34,474 bases of DNA from CAYLRF01 sp964385995 (GTDB taxonomy: Bacteria > Bacillota > Clostridia > Lachnospirales > Lachnospiraceae), in the NCBI GenBank assembly GCA_964385995.1, contig CAYLRF010000011.1:1-34474 (forward strand). Direction: 5' to 3'. A model generated the notes under the pieces. The model saw only the letters and a program-made list of their open reading frames with translations, was not told the DNA's origin and made no database searches. How positions within the stretch are numbered: position 1 is the first letter of the stretch; every line of letters starts with the position of its first letter. A program made the position numbers and the translations under genes. Shown piece after piece: positions 24,404 to 32,902 of this stretch.

Positions 24404-26080
24404 TCACAATGCCTCCAAAAATCTGTGAAACGCCGCGCGTCCCTTAGTAGTCCTCTTAAAGACTCCGCAGTCCTCAAGCACACGCGTGAACGTAATTCCT
24501 ATTTCGCGCTCAAGTATATCCATAACATTGTCTTTGTCAATACGCGCGTAATCATTAACAAACGAAAGCGCCCAGTCGGCGTGCTTTGCGACACTCGCGT
24601 CGGCTTTTATCTCGTCCGCGTCCGCCCCTTTTATCAGGTAACCGGCCAATTTATCCATCTCGCTCTTAAGCCTCGCGGGCAGCACGGCAAGGCCCATGAC
24701 TTCGATAAGCCCGATATTTTCCTTCTTTATGTTATGCCGCTTGGTGTGCGGATGATAGACGCCGAAAGGATGCTCGTCGGTGGTGATGTTATTTCTAAGC
24801 GCCATGTCAAGCTCATACGCGCCGCGCACCTTCCGCGCTATGGGAGTTACGGTATTATGCCTCTCTCCCGCGGTTTCGGCGAATATAAACGCCTCCTTAT
24901 CGGTATATCCTCTCCACACGTCAAGAATATGCGCCGCAAGATCGATGATGCGGTCCGCGTCCTTACTTCTCAGCCTTATGACCGACAGCGGCCACTTTAC
25001 TATGCCCGCGCTCACGTCTTCGTATCCTTTTACATAGAAATTCTCCTCGATGCGCGCCTTCGCCATGGCAAACTCATATCTTCCGCCCTGATAGTGGTCA
25101 TGACTTAGGATAGAGCCCCCGACTATGGGAAGATCCGCGTTTGACCCCAGAATATAATGCGGAAACTGCCTCACGAAATCAAGAAGCTTTACGAACGTTT
25201 CCCGCTCTATCCTCATCGGGATATGCTTCGTGTTAAAGACGATACAATGCTCATTGTAATAAACATACGGAGAATACTGAAATCCCCACGGCTCATTATC
25301 AAGCGTAAGCAAGATTACGCGGTGATTGTCCCTCGCGGGGTGATCCGCCCTTCCCGCATATCCCTCATTTTCCGCGCAGAGCAGACACTTCGGATATCCT
25401 CCCGACTTCGCTCTGCCCGCTGCGGCTATCGCCTTCGGATCTTTCTCGGGCTTTGACAGATTTATCGTGATGTCTATGTCGCCGTACTCGCCGGATATCT
25501 TCCATTTGCGATCTTTTACTATCCTGTAACGCCTGATGTAGTCGGAATCCCGGCTCAGCTTGTAGAAATAATCTGTCGCCCTCTCGGGAGAAATCTCATA
25601 AGCCTTTGAAAACTTTTCACGCACGGTCGCGGGCCTCGGCATCAGCGTGTTCATAAGCTTCGCGTCAAAAAGATCCCGGCTCGTGATATCATCCGATATG
25701 ATACCCCGTCTCACCGCCTCGTCAAGAAGATACGCGAGTATGTCCTCCAAGTTAGAATCATCCGCGCCGTCACCTCCTTTTACCTCACCGTCGTCACGCG
25801 CGTGATTGATCATGCCGCCGCCTGCCGCCTGTTCGGTTACTCCCGCGCCGACATCCGGACGATCCTGTACCCTGTCGCCGCTCTCGAAAGCAACCTCGCC
25901 GCCGTCTTCGTTGTCACGTTCGACCTCGCCTCCATCGCCGCCGTCTTCATCCCCGTCATCATATGTATCCTCGTGAAAAAGATTCAGAAGCAGGTTCGTC
26001 GCGTATATCCTCTCACACTTTGGCATAAGCCCCGTATCAATCCCGTACTGAACCAGTCTTTTTATCCCGGCTGATAACAT
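24404..26080 (-). CDS. galT: UDP-glucose-hexose-1-phosphate uridylyltransferase, type 2, with an acidic insertion
   Basis: A 558-residue GalT of the Firmicutes type-2 family, usually near 500 residues. It transfers UMP between UDP-glucose and galactose-1-phosphate. Typical stretches are VQYGIDTGLMPKCERIYATN at the start, CLLCAENEGYAGRADHPARD, PYVYYNEHCIVFN and GGSILSHDHYQGGRYEFAMA, the last holding the catalytic histidine region. Residues 39-110 are an insertion rich in Asp, Glu and Gly, placed between the HEDTY and LEDIL conserved segments; the frame stays open and the flanks read as normal GalT. The start at 26080 follows AAAGGAG. It is separated from galK by 222 bp containing a 25-bp tandem repeat. 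Confidence 0.92.
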   Translation of the reverse strand: MLSAGIKRLVQYGIDTGLMPKCERIYATNLLLNLFHEDTYDDGDEDGGDGGEVERDNEDGGEVAFESGDRVQDRPDVGAGVTEQAAGGGMINHARDDGEVKGGDGADDSNLEDILAYLLDEAVRRGIISDDITSRDLFDAKLMNTLMPRPATVREKFSKAYEISPERATDYFYKLSRDSDYIRRYRIVKDRKWKISGEYGDIDITINLSKPEKDPKAIAAAGRAKSGGYPKCLLCAENEGYAGRADHPARDNHRVILLTLDNEPWGFQYSPYVYYNEHCIVFNTKHIPMRIERETFVKLLDFVRQFPHYILGSNADLPIVGGSILSHDHYQGGRYEFAMAKARIEENFYVKGYEDVSAGIVKWPLSVIRLRSKDADRIIDLAAHILDVWRGYTDKEAFIFAETAGERHNTVTPIARKVRGAYELDMALRNNITTDEHPFGVYHPHTKRHNIKKENIGLIEVMGLAVLPARLKSEMDKLAGYLIKGADADEIKADASVAKHADWALSFVNDYARIDKDNVMDILEREIGITFTRVLEDCGVFKRTTKGRAAFHRFLEAL

Positions 26081-26154
26081 CTTATCTCCTTTACGCGTAA
26101 GATCGCCTTAAAACTCCGTCTTTGTCATTGTCATTTACATTATGTCGTGTATAC

Positions 26155-26229
26155 CGCTTTGTACCGTGCTTCGCGTTATCGCCTTGTACCGTGCTTCGCG
26201 TTATCGCTTTGTGCCGTGCTTCGCGCCTT
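26155..26229. repeat. Three tandem copies of a 25-bp unit between galK and galT
   Basis: Copies at 26155-26179, 26180-26204 and 26205-26229 follow CGCYTTGTRCCGTGCTTCGC plus GTTAT (GCCTT in the last). The first two differ at one base, so the repeat is young. The period is not a multiple of three and no gene covers it. The remainder of 26081-26302 shows the galT ribosome site but no terminator I can support. Confidence 0.8.
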
Positions 26230-26302
26230 GCGGCTATGCTTTGTCGGACAGTCTCTCCACGTTTTTATAAAGCGCCATCCGCTTTTACTGTTTTTGTCTT
26301 CC

Positions 26303-27496
26303 TTACAGCGCCGTCGCGCCGCCGCCGATATCGACCACGTAGAACTCGGGGCTATGTCCGAATTTTTTCTCGTATTCCTCTCCGATGTCCTCTGTGAATG
26401 AGTCAACATCGTCATTTCTGACTATGCTCACGGTGCAGCCTCCGAATCCCCCGCCGGTAATTCGCGATCCGATGACCCCGTCCCTTTTCCACGCGAGTTC
26501 GACGAGCAAATCTATCTCCGGGCAGGACACCTCGAAATCATCCCTAAGCGATACGTGGGAGGCGTTCATAAGCTTCCCGAAAGTAGCGATGTCTCCGTCC
26601 TTCAGAGCCTTAACCGCCCTTACGGTTCTGCGATTCTCGTATACCGCGTGTCTCGCCCTCTTAAGTCTTGTCGCGGATGCGATCGCACCTTTATGCGCCT
26701 CAAACTCCTCCTCGGTCAGCGCTCCGAGAGAAGGAATGTCCGTCTCTTTTTGCAGTTCGCTAAGGGCCGTCTCGCACTCATGACGTCTGTCATTATACGC
26801 GGAATCCACCAGAGCGTGCTTTACCTTACTGTTTGTGATTACGATTTTCGCGTCTTTTAACACCATGGGGGCGTACTCATACTCAAGGGTGGCGGAGTCG
26901 AGGAAAATGGCGTTGTCTTTCTTTCCCATGGCGCTGGTGAACTGATCCATGATCCCGCAATTACAGCCGTTGAAATTATTCTCCGAATACTGTCCGATCT
27001 TGGCTATCTCCACCATGGAGATGTCAAATCCGAACATGTCTTTAAGAAGCGTACCCGTAAGCACTTCCAAAGACGCGGACGATGACAGCCCCGAGCCCGC
27101 GGGGATATCGCCGTATATCAGGATATCGAGGCCGCTCGGGATGTTATAACCGCGCCCCTCAAATGCCCACATCACGCCCTTCGGATAATTCGTCCAGTCG
27201 GCCTCTTTTCGCGGCTTAAGATCATCAAGGCTTGACTCTATCACTCCGAGATCCGCGAAATTCAGGGAGTAAAATCGAAGCCTTCTGTCGTCTCTTTTCG
27301 CCGCCACGGCGTATGTGCCAAGCGTGAGCGCGCACGGGAACACATGGCCGCCGTTGTAGTCGGTATGCTCTCCTATGAGGTTCACCCTGCCGGGCGCGAA
27401 ATAAGCCCTCGGCCTTTCGCCAGGCCTGACGTCAAAGCGCCTCGCAAACTCATTTTTTAAATCCTCGATCGTAGGTTTTGCCGTTTCTTTTGACAT
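26303..27496 (-). CDS. galK: Galactokinase
   Basis: A 397-residue GHMP kinase phosphorylating galactose at C1. Motif 1 is GRVNLIGEHTDYNGG, the galactokinase signature. Motif 2, the ATP loop, is PAGSGLSSSASLEVL, the catalytic Asp lies in CGIMDQFTSAMG, and motif 3 is ITGGGFGGCTVS. The start is ATG at 27496, nine bases after GGAAAGG; two ATG codons directly on that site (27505 and 27502) and 27526 are less likely. It is the first gene of galK-galT-galM-GRE-activase. I found no convincing promoter in 27497-27615, so either it is unrecognised or there is read-through from truA. Confidence 0.94.
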   Translation of the reverse strand: MSKETAKPTIEDLKNEFARRFDVRPGERPRAYFAPGRVNLIGEHTDYNGGHVFPCALTLGTYAVAAKRDDRRLRFYSLNFADLGVIESSLDDLKPRKEADWTNYPKGVMWAFEGRGYNIPSGLDILIYGDIPAGSGLSSSASLEVLTGTLLKDMFGFDISMVEIAKIGQYSENNFNGCNCGIMDQFTSAMGKKDNAIFLDSATLEYEYAPMVLKDAKIVITNSKVKHALVDSAYNDRRHECETALSELQKETDIPSLGALTEEEFEAHKGAIASATRLKRARHAVYENRRTVRAVKALKDGDIATFGKLMNASHVSLRDDFEVSCPEIDLLVELAWKRDGVIGSRITGGGFGGCTVSIVRNDDVDSFTEDIGEEYEKKFGHSPEFYVVDIGGGATAL

Positions 27497-27615
27497 AATC
27501 ATCATCCTTTCCGCACCCCGGCGCAATTACCTGATTTCTCTCCGCGCCGCGATCTTTCTATTTTATGTACCGACTGTCTTACCTTCGCGCCTCGGTTTCC
27601 CGCGCGGACCCCGTC

Positions 27616-28362
27616 TCAGGCATATTCGATCCCGATCAGCGTAAGCCCCTGCGGCGGCGCGGTGGGTCCCGCCTTATCTCTGTCTTTCGCCTCCAATATA
27701 CTCTTCACGTCGGCGGGCTCGTAAAACCCTCTTCCGACCCGAAGGAGAGTCCCGACCATGATCCGTATCATATTATATAGGAAACCGTCTCCGCGCACGC
27801 GAAACGTGATCTCCTCACCTTCTCTTGTTATATCAATTGAGCGGACGGTACGCACGGGCGAATCGGCGTCCGTCCTGATATTGCAAAAACTCGTGAAATC
27901 ATGTTTCCCGACAAGATACGCCGCCGCGTCCCGCATTTTCCCGATATCCAGCTTAAACGACACGAAATAATGCGTGCGCAGAAGCGTCGGCACCGGAAAT
28001 CTCGCGTTTATAACCCGATACTCGTAAGTCTTTACGCAGTCGCGTCGTCTCGGATGAAAATAGGGCGGCACTTGCTTGGACGCTCTTACCGCGATATCGC
28101 GCGGCAGCCACCTCGCGACCGCCATAGCCATCCTTTCGGCGGGTATGGAAGATTCGGTATCAAATACCGCCACGTTTCCCAGCGCGTGCACGCCCGAATC
28201 CGTGCGGCTCGCGCCGATAAGATTGATATCCTCCCCGGTCATTTTACGTAAGGCTTTTGTGAGCGCCTCTTCTACCGAGGTGCCGTTTGACTGTCTCTGC
28301 CATCCGCAGTAGCGCGTCCCGTCATACGCGACCGTAAGCATGATCCGCTTTTTTTCGCCCAT
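27616..28362 (-). CDS. truA: tRNA pseudouridine(38-40) synthase
   Basis: A 248-residue TruA, the usual length. The catalytic Asp55 sits in ASRTDSGVHA, with AYDGTRYCGWQRQ at the start and FRVRGDGFLYNMIRIMVGTL near the end. It modifies U38-U40 of the tRNA anticodon stem. The ATG at 28362 has only a distant GGGA; an internal ATG eight codons on would also keep the domain whole. Its place right after ecfT is the conserved Firmicutes order in which ecfA1-ecfA2-ecfT-truA follow the ribosomal protein operon, but here no ribosomal genes are seen upstream. Confidence 0.95.
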   Translation of the reverse strand: MGEKKRIMLTVAYDGTRYCGWQRQSNGTSVEEALTKALRKMTGEDINLIGASRTDSGVHALGNVAVFDTESSIPAERMAMAVARWLPRDIAVRASKQVPPYFHPRRRDCVKTYEYRVINARFPVPTLLRTHYFVSFKLDIGKMRDAAAYLVGKHDFTSFCNIRTDADSPVRTVRSIDITREGEEITFRVRGDGFLYNMIRIMVGTLLRVGRGFYEPADVKSILEAKDRDKAGPTAPPQGLTLIGIEYA

Positions 28363-28415
28363 AATACGTGTCGTCTTCCCATCCCGCTTTGTCTGTCCGG
28401 CCTGTTCCTCCGCGG

Positions 28416-29222
28416 TTAAACCCTAAGAAACCTCATCGCTATGCCCGCAGCGGCGTAGACACAGGTGACAATGTACGCCACATAATCCGCGCGTCTGTAG
28501 ATAAGCGGCTTCATCTTTGTCCTGCCGTCGCCCCCGCGGTAGCACCTTGACTCCATGGCCATCGCCAGATCCCCCGCCCTTCGAAACGCGGATACAAATA
28601 ACGGCACCAGCACCGGAACCATGGCCTTCGCCCTGCGGATGATATTCCCGCTTTCGAGATCCGCGCCGCGGGCCGTCTGCGCCTTCATGATTTTGTCGGT
28701 CTCCTCAAGCAGGATGGGTATAAATCGCAGCGCAATCGTCATCATCATCGCTATCTCGTGAACCGGCACCCTGATGTGCCGAAGCGGTTTTAAAAGTCCC
28801 TCTATGCCGTCTGTCAGGCAATTCGGCGTGGTGGTAAATGTCATAAGCGACGAGCCTAAGATCATGTAAATCAGCCTCACGGCCAGAAGCAGCGCGAACC
28901 TTAAGCCGTCATCCGTGATCTTTATGATCCAGAAATGTACCAGAACCTTCCCCGTCGTCGTAAAAAGCATATTGAAAATCACGGTGATCATAAGGAGCAT
29001 GATAACGGGTCTTAAGCCCTTTACGATGTACGAAAAGGGAATCTTTGAAAGCCTTATGACCGTAAAAAGAAACACAGTCGCGAGTACGTAACTGAGTATA
29101 TTGTTGAAAAAAAACAAAGAAATGAGGTAAACCAGAGTGCAAAGGATCTTCGTCCTCGGATCAAGAGTGTGAAGCCTGCTTTTCGCGGGATAATATTGTC
29201 CGATCGTAATATCTCTTATCAT
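28416..29222 (-). CDS. ecfT: Energy-coupling factor transporter transmembrane protein EcfT
   Basis: A 268-residue membrane component of the ECF vitamin/metal transporters that links the two ATPases to exchangeable S-components. It starts with the family pattern IGQYYPAKSRLHTLDPRTKI, has about five to six helices, and carries two coupling-helix motifs near the C-terminus: AQTARGAD and AMESRCY. The second is usually A-x-E-A-R-G-Y, so here Ser and Cys replace Ala and Gly around the arginine. It is 111 bp after ecfA2 and 54 bp before truA. Confidence 0.93.
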   Translation of the reverse strand: MIRDITIGQYYPAKSRLHTLDPRTKILCTLVYLISLFFFNNILSYVLATVFLFTVIRLSKIPFSYIVKGLRPVIMLLMITVIFNMLFTTTGKVLVHFWIIKITDDGLRFALLLAVRLIYMILGSSLMTFTTTPNCLTDGIEGLLKPLRHIRVPVHEIAMMMTIALRFIPILLEETDKIMKAQTARGADLESGNIIRRAKAMVPVLVPLFVSAFRRAGDLAMAMESRCYRGGDGRTKMKPLIYRRADYVAYIVTCVYAAAGIAMRFLRV

Positions 29223-29333
29223 CGTTTAACATATATGTTTAAAGACACAAAGACCGTCCGAAAACTTCATCCCCGCCGCGTTGTCCGAGTTACGTCGTGC
29301 CCGTATTTTCGTCTCATCAGCTGTATACGTCAT

Positions 29334-30278
29334 TTAGCGATTTTGATTCGTCGGACAGAGCGCCGAACCCCTCTGACACGACCGGCAGACATTCGCGATC
29401 TCATCGGCCGCGTCCTTCGCCGTGATGATGTCGGTCCTGACCGGCAGTCCTCTCGCCTTAAGCTCATGCATGATATAAGTAACCCGCGGCGCAGAAAGGC
29501 CGACCCGCTCCAGTTCTTTATAATGAGAAAACACTTCCGCGCAGGAGGCGTCGTAAAGCTTTTCTCCCTCGTTTAACACCACTATGCGGCTGACATATTC
29601 GGCTATCTCTTCCATGCTGTGAGAGACCAATACGACGGTAATTTTTTCCTTTTCGCGAAGGTAAGATATCTGATCCAGTATCTCGTCCCTGCCCGCCGGG
29701 TCAAGGCCCGCCGTCGGCTCATCAAGCACCAATACGTCGGGCTTCATGGCGAGCACTCCCGCTATCGCGGCTCTGCGCTTTTGTCCGCCCGAGAGGTCAA
29801 ACGGCGATCTGCGGAAATATTTTTCTTCCAAACCAACGAGTTTTAAAGCCTCTGCGGCTTTCTCCTCAGATTCTTCCTTTGAAAAGCCCTGATTTGCCGG
29901 CCCGAAACACACGTCGGAGAGGACGTCCTCACCGAAAAGCTGATACTCCGGATACTGAAACACCAGCCCGACATGGTTTCTTAGCGTCTTCATGTCGTAT
30001 TTATCGGCGTAAATGTTATCGCCCCGGTAATATATGACTCCGTCCGTCGCCTTAAGAAGGCCGTTTAAATGCTGTATCAGCGTGGACTTTCCCGAACCCG
30101 TATGCCCGATGACACCCATAAACTCTCCGGGATATATATCAAGATCTATGTCGCGCAGGGCTTCCTTCTCGTAGGCGCTGCCGGGATTATACACATAGCG
30201 CACCTTCTCGAGCCTGAGAAGCGGTTCCCCGAAATCTTTCTCCCGGTATTTATCCTTCTTAAATGCGTCCCCGTCCGC
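29334..30278 (-). CDS. ecfA2: Energy-coupling factor ATPase EcfA2, 5' end in gap
   Basis: 314 residues are visible from the gap to the stop. Motifs are Walker A GHTGSGKST, Q-loop VFQYPEYQLF, signature LSGGQKRR, Walker B LVLDEPTAGLDP and SHSMEEI. EcfA2 proteins normally begin just before the LLRLEKVRYVY strand; here about 19 more residues (ADGDAFKKDKYREKDFGEP) stay in frame with no Met, so the protein starts inside the gap, has a non-ATG start, or is joined to EcfA1. The C-terminus ends with a short Cys-containing tail. It forms the ATPase heterodimer with EcfA1. Confidence 0.92.
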   Translation of the reverse strand, partial: ADGDAFKKDKYREKDFGEPLLRLEKVRYVYNPGSAYEKEALRDIDLDIYPGEFMGVIGHTGSGKSTLIQHLNGLLKATDGVIYYRGDNIYADKYDMKTLRNHVGLVFQYPEYQLFGEDVLSDVCFGPANQGFSKEESEEKAAEALKLVGLEEKYFRRSPFDLSGGQKRRAAIAGVLAMKPDVLVLDEPTAGLDPAGRDEILDQISYLREKEKITVVLVSHSMEEIAEYVSRIVVLNEGEKLYDASCAEVFSHYKELERVGLSAPRVTYIMHELKARGLPVRTDIITAKDAADEIANVCRSCQRGSALCPTNQNR

Positions 30279-30378
30279 NNNNNNNNNNNNNNNNNNNNNN
30301 NNNNNNNNNNNNNNNNNNNNNNNNNNNNNNNNNNNNNNNNNNNNNNNNNNNNNNNNNNNNNNNNNNNNNNNNNNNNNN
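30279..30378. other. Assembly gap (100 N)
   Basis: Exactly 100 N of unknown true length at the ecfA1/ecfA2 junction. Neither the stop of ecfA1 nor the start of ecfA2 is visible. Confidence 0.98.
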
Positions 30379-31254
30379 CGCGGTATCGGTATCATTCGAA
30401 TTTTTCGTGCCTGCCGCGGATGTGAGGGCGCTTACGAGCTCCTTAGTCGAAAGTATGCCCTCCGGGATATCCAGGCCTTTTTCCCTGAGCAAATGAGAAA
30501 GAAGGGTTATCTGCGGCACGTCAAGGCGATATTTTTTCAGAAGATCGACCCGCGAAAATACCTGCGCCGGAGTGCCGTCCGTCACTACTTTTCCCCCATC
30601 CATCACGAAGACGCGATCCGCACCGATCACCTCATCCATATAATGGGTGATCCAGATCACGGTCACGCCTTCCTGTCTTCTGAGATCTTCCACGGCGCTT
30701 AAGACCTCCGCGCGTCCGCCGGGATCCAGCATCGCGGTAGCCTCATCCAGCACTATGCATTTCGGGCGCATGGCCATCACGCCCGCTATGGCCACACGCT
30801 GCTTCTGACCGCCGGAGAGTTTATTCGGGGAGTCCTTCCTGTATTCGTACATGCCTACCGACTTCAGGCTTTTTTCTACCCTCTCCCATATCTCGGATGT
30901 GGGAACGCCCAGATTCTCCGGCCCGAAGCCCACGTCTTCCTCGACGACCGTACCGATGATCTGATTGTCGGGATTTTGAAAAACCATCCCGGCGTTTCGT
31001 CTGACTTCCGGGACATTGTCCTCATCGCTGGTATCCCTGCCGTCCACTAAAAGTGTGCCTCCGGTAGGGATAAGCAAGGCGTTTATGTGCTTTGCGAGCG
31101 TGGATTTTCCCGAACCGTTGGCGCCCAGGATGCCTATGAACTCCCCCGCCCGGATATCGAGATTTATGTCATCTATGGCCGGTTCGTTTTTTATCGACGT
31201 ACCGTCCTCATCGCGCGACTCGTATTCGTATGTGAGATCCTTCGCCCGGATCAT
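30379..31254 (-). CDS. ecfA1: Energy-coupling factor ATPase EcfA1, 3' end in gap
   Basis: 292 residues are visible. Motifs are Walker A GANGSGKST, Q-loop VFQNPDNQIIG, signature LSGGQKQR, Walker B IVLDEATAMLDPGGR (Ala replaces Pro, as is common in EcfA1) and ITHYMDE. The normal EcfA1 end (ILSTKELVSAL) is passed and a Ser/Thr/Asn/Asp-rich extension runs into the gap without a stop. The start is uncertain: ATG 31254 gives the usual N-terminus (MIRAKDLTYEY), but TTG 31263 has the better distance to the AAGGAAG site. It lies 42 bp after the helix-turn-helix gene. Confidence 0.92.
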
Positions 31255-31296
31255 GCTCGTCAAATGCCGCACCTTCCTTTTGCCGCCCGCGTGCCG

Positions 31297-32361
31297 CTAA
31301 TCCAGATAGATAGGCGGCTCGTACTCATCCCCGAGCAGCGCCTTTTTCCGCTCCTGATAACCCAGAAACGCCCACTCGGTCATATCGGCCCACGCGTGCT
31401 GCTCCGCGTCATATACCTGCACGTATCCGATTCGCTTCGGATGGATCCTGACGCTGTTGGATTTGTATTCCTTCCCCGTATAGGGATTGATGTCCCCGAC
31501 GGGTTCATCCTTTAAAGACTCATCAGTATCAGAGCCGGCGGCCGATTTAGGCGACCCGTCGTCCTGTCCTGCTTTTGGCCCCGCCGCCTCATTTTCTTCC
31601 TCTGCTCCGTCGGATCTGTCACCCGTCACGGTATCCGCCCGGATTCCCGAAGCGTTCTTTGTCTCCCCTTGAGACATTGTTGAAGAGGTCTTTGCCTCCC
31701 CTTGAGACACTAAAGGAGTCTCTGCCTCTCTTTGAGACACGGAAACTTTATCTTGCTCCCTTTGAGATACCGAATCGGTATTTAGCTCTCCCCGAGACGC
31801 CGCGGCTTCATCCGATACAGTCTCCGACGCGGCCGTATCTTCCGGCTTTGAAATCCCGCGACACGCTTCGCTCACATCCGCGCCTTCATAAGCTTCGCTC
31901 ACGTCCGAGGCGGACGTTCTGGAGACTGCTTCCTTTTTGAAATACCCGCGCACGCCTTTTTTCAGTAGTTCCTTCTCCTCTTCACGTGTGCCGGCCGCGG
32001 CCTCACTTACGGAGGTCTTTTCCAAAGCAGCCTCTTCCATGTCAACCAATTCCCCTATCGTGACTTCTCTTTCAAACGGCATCGCATCATCGCCCGCTTC
32101 TTTTCGCGGCTTAACCCGCTCCTCCTCTGTATGAACCGCGTCGGGACTTATGACATTTAGCTGAAAATCGCAGCCTAAAATGTCCGCGATGAGCCGCATA
32201 TCCCGCTCCTTAAAATTGTCGCGGCTAAGGCGCTGAGTCATATTCTGCCTTGACATCGGCTGTCCCGTTCTCTTTTCGACGAGCTCGGCCAGCGTCTTTA
32301 TCGTCATCCCTTTTCTGTTTAGGATGATCTTCACCTGTTCCGCGAATGTTAAACTCTTCAT
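31297..32361 (-). CDS. Helix-turn-helix protein with long repetitive linker and conserved C-terminal segment
   Basis: 354 residues. Residues 1-70 form a phage-repressor/XRE-like helix-turn-helix: FAEQVKIILNRKGMTIKTLA, then ELVEKRTGQPMSRQNMTQRL and a third helix ending ILGCDF. Residues about 75-280 are a charged, Ser/Glu/Ala-rich, presumably disordered linker that includes four or five copies of a VSQREAE-like unit every 10-11 residues. The last 65 residues (INPYTGKEYKSNSVRIHPKR onward) look folded and conserved. The start at 32361 follows GGGAGGGG. It overlaps the upstream membrane protein frame by 137 bp. It may regulate the operon or act as a DNA-binding scaffold; no target is visible. Confidence 0.75.
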   Translation of the reverse strand: MKSLTFAEQVKIILNRKGMTIKTLAELVEKRTGQPMSRQNMTQRLSRDNFKERDMRLIADILGCDFQLNVISPDAVHTEEERVKPRKEAGDDAMPFEREVTIGELVDMEEAALEKTSVSEAAAGTREEEKELLKKGVRGYFKKEAVSRTSASDVSEAYEGADVSEACRGISKPEDTAASETVSDEAAASRGELNTDSVSQREQDKVSVSQREAETPLVSQGEAKTSSTMSQGETKNASGIRADTVTGDRSDGAEEENEAAGPKAGQDDGSPKSAAGSDTDESLKDEPVGDINPYTGKEYKSNSVRIHPKRIGYVQVYDAEQHAWADMTEWAFLGYQERKKALLGDEYEPPIYLD

Positions 32362-32902
32362 CCTGTCGCCCCTCCCGCAAAATTTTTACCCGCAATTTGC
32401 CCCATATCACCCGCTGAAAATACCTGTAAGCCTCATCGTAGACAAATAGCGCGATCTCTCCCGCGGCCAAAACCGCTATGAACAATGCCGTCGAAAGCTT
32501 CCTCCCGAACAGCAGTTTTTGCAAAAATATGACAGCCGGCACGTACATGACGTTAAAGACGGCGTACTTCATAAGCCACAGCGCGAGCTTCTTATGTACG
32601 ACGCGGCTTTTGCCTGTTATCGTAAATAGCCATTGGGCCGCCAACAGGTATACGGCCATGGCGGCGTATGTGACGCAATACATCTTATTCGGCGTCACGA
32701 AAAAGTTTATCAGTGTGCTTACGAACGCGAACAGGGCGCCGCCTCCCATACCCCACTCGCGCACCGCGACGCCCACAACGAATGAGGCCGCGCAGATAAA
32801 AAAAAGACTGCTTACCTCGATGACGGAGCCAAGAAGCATAAGCACCGCCGAAAACGCCGCGAGAAGTCCGGTTAAGGCGATTTTCTTCGTCCTTACATGC
32901 AT
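32225..32902 (-). CDS. Six-helix membrane protein, ECF S-component-like
   Basis: 225 residues from ATG 32902 (MHVRTKKIALTG); an earlier ATG at 32926 has no ribosome site, while GGAGG lies 12 bases before 32902. Six hydrophobic helices occupy residues about 8-180, starting with KIALTGLLAAFSAVLMLLGS, which matches the style of ECF substrate-binding S-components, and it lies in the same run of genes as ecfA1-ecfA2-ecfT. A role as substrate-binding subunit is an inference; the substrate is unknown. The last ~45 residues are charged, without helices, and are encoded in a second frame over the start of the helix-turn-helix gene. Its start overlaps the J-domain gene by 10 bp. Confidence 0.7.
   Translation of the reverse strand: MHVRTKKIALTGLLAAFSAVLMLLGSVIEVSSLFFICAASFVVGVAVREWGMGGGALFAFVSTLINFFVTPNKMYCVTYAAMAVYLLAAQWLFTITGKSRVVHKKLALWLMKYAVFNVMYVPAVIFLQKLLFGRKLSTALFIAVLAAGEIALFVYDEAYRYFQRVIWGKLRVKILREGRQDEEFNIRGTGEDHPKQKRDDDKDAGRARRKENGTADVKAEYDSAP

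Noticed and set aside
26155..26229. CRISPR-like array
   Set aside because: The 25-bp units are directly adjacent with no unique spacers, and no cas genes are present.
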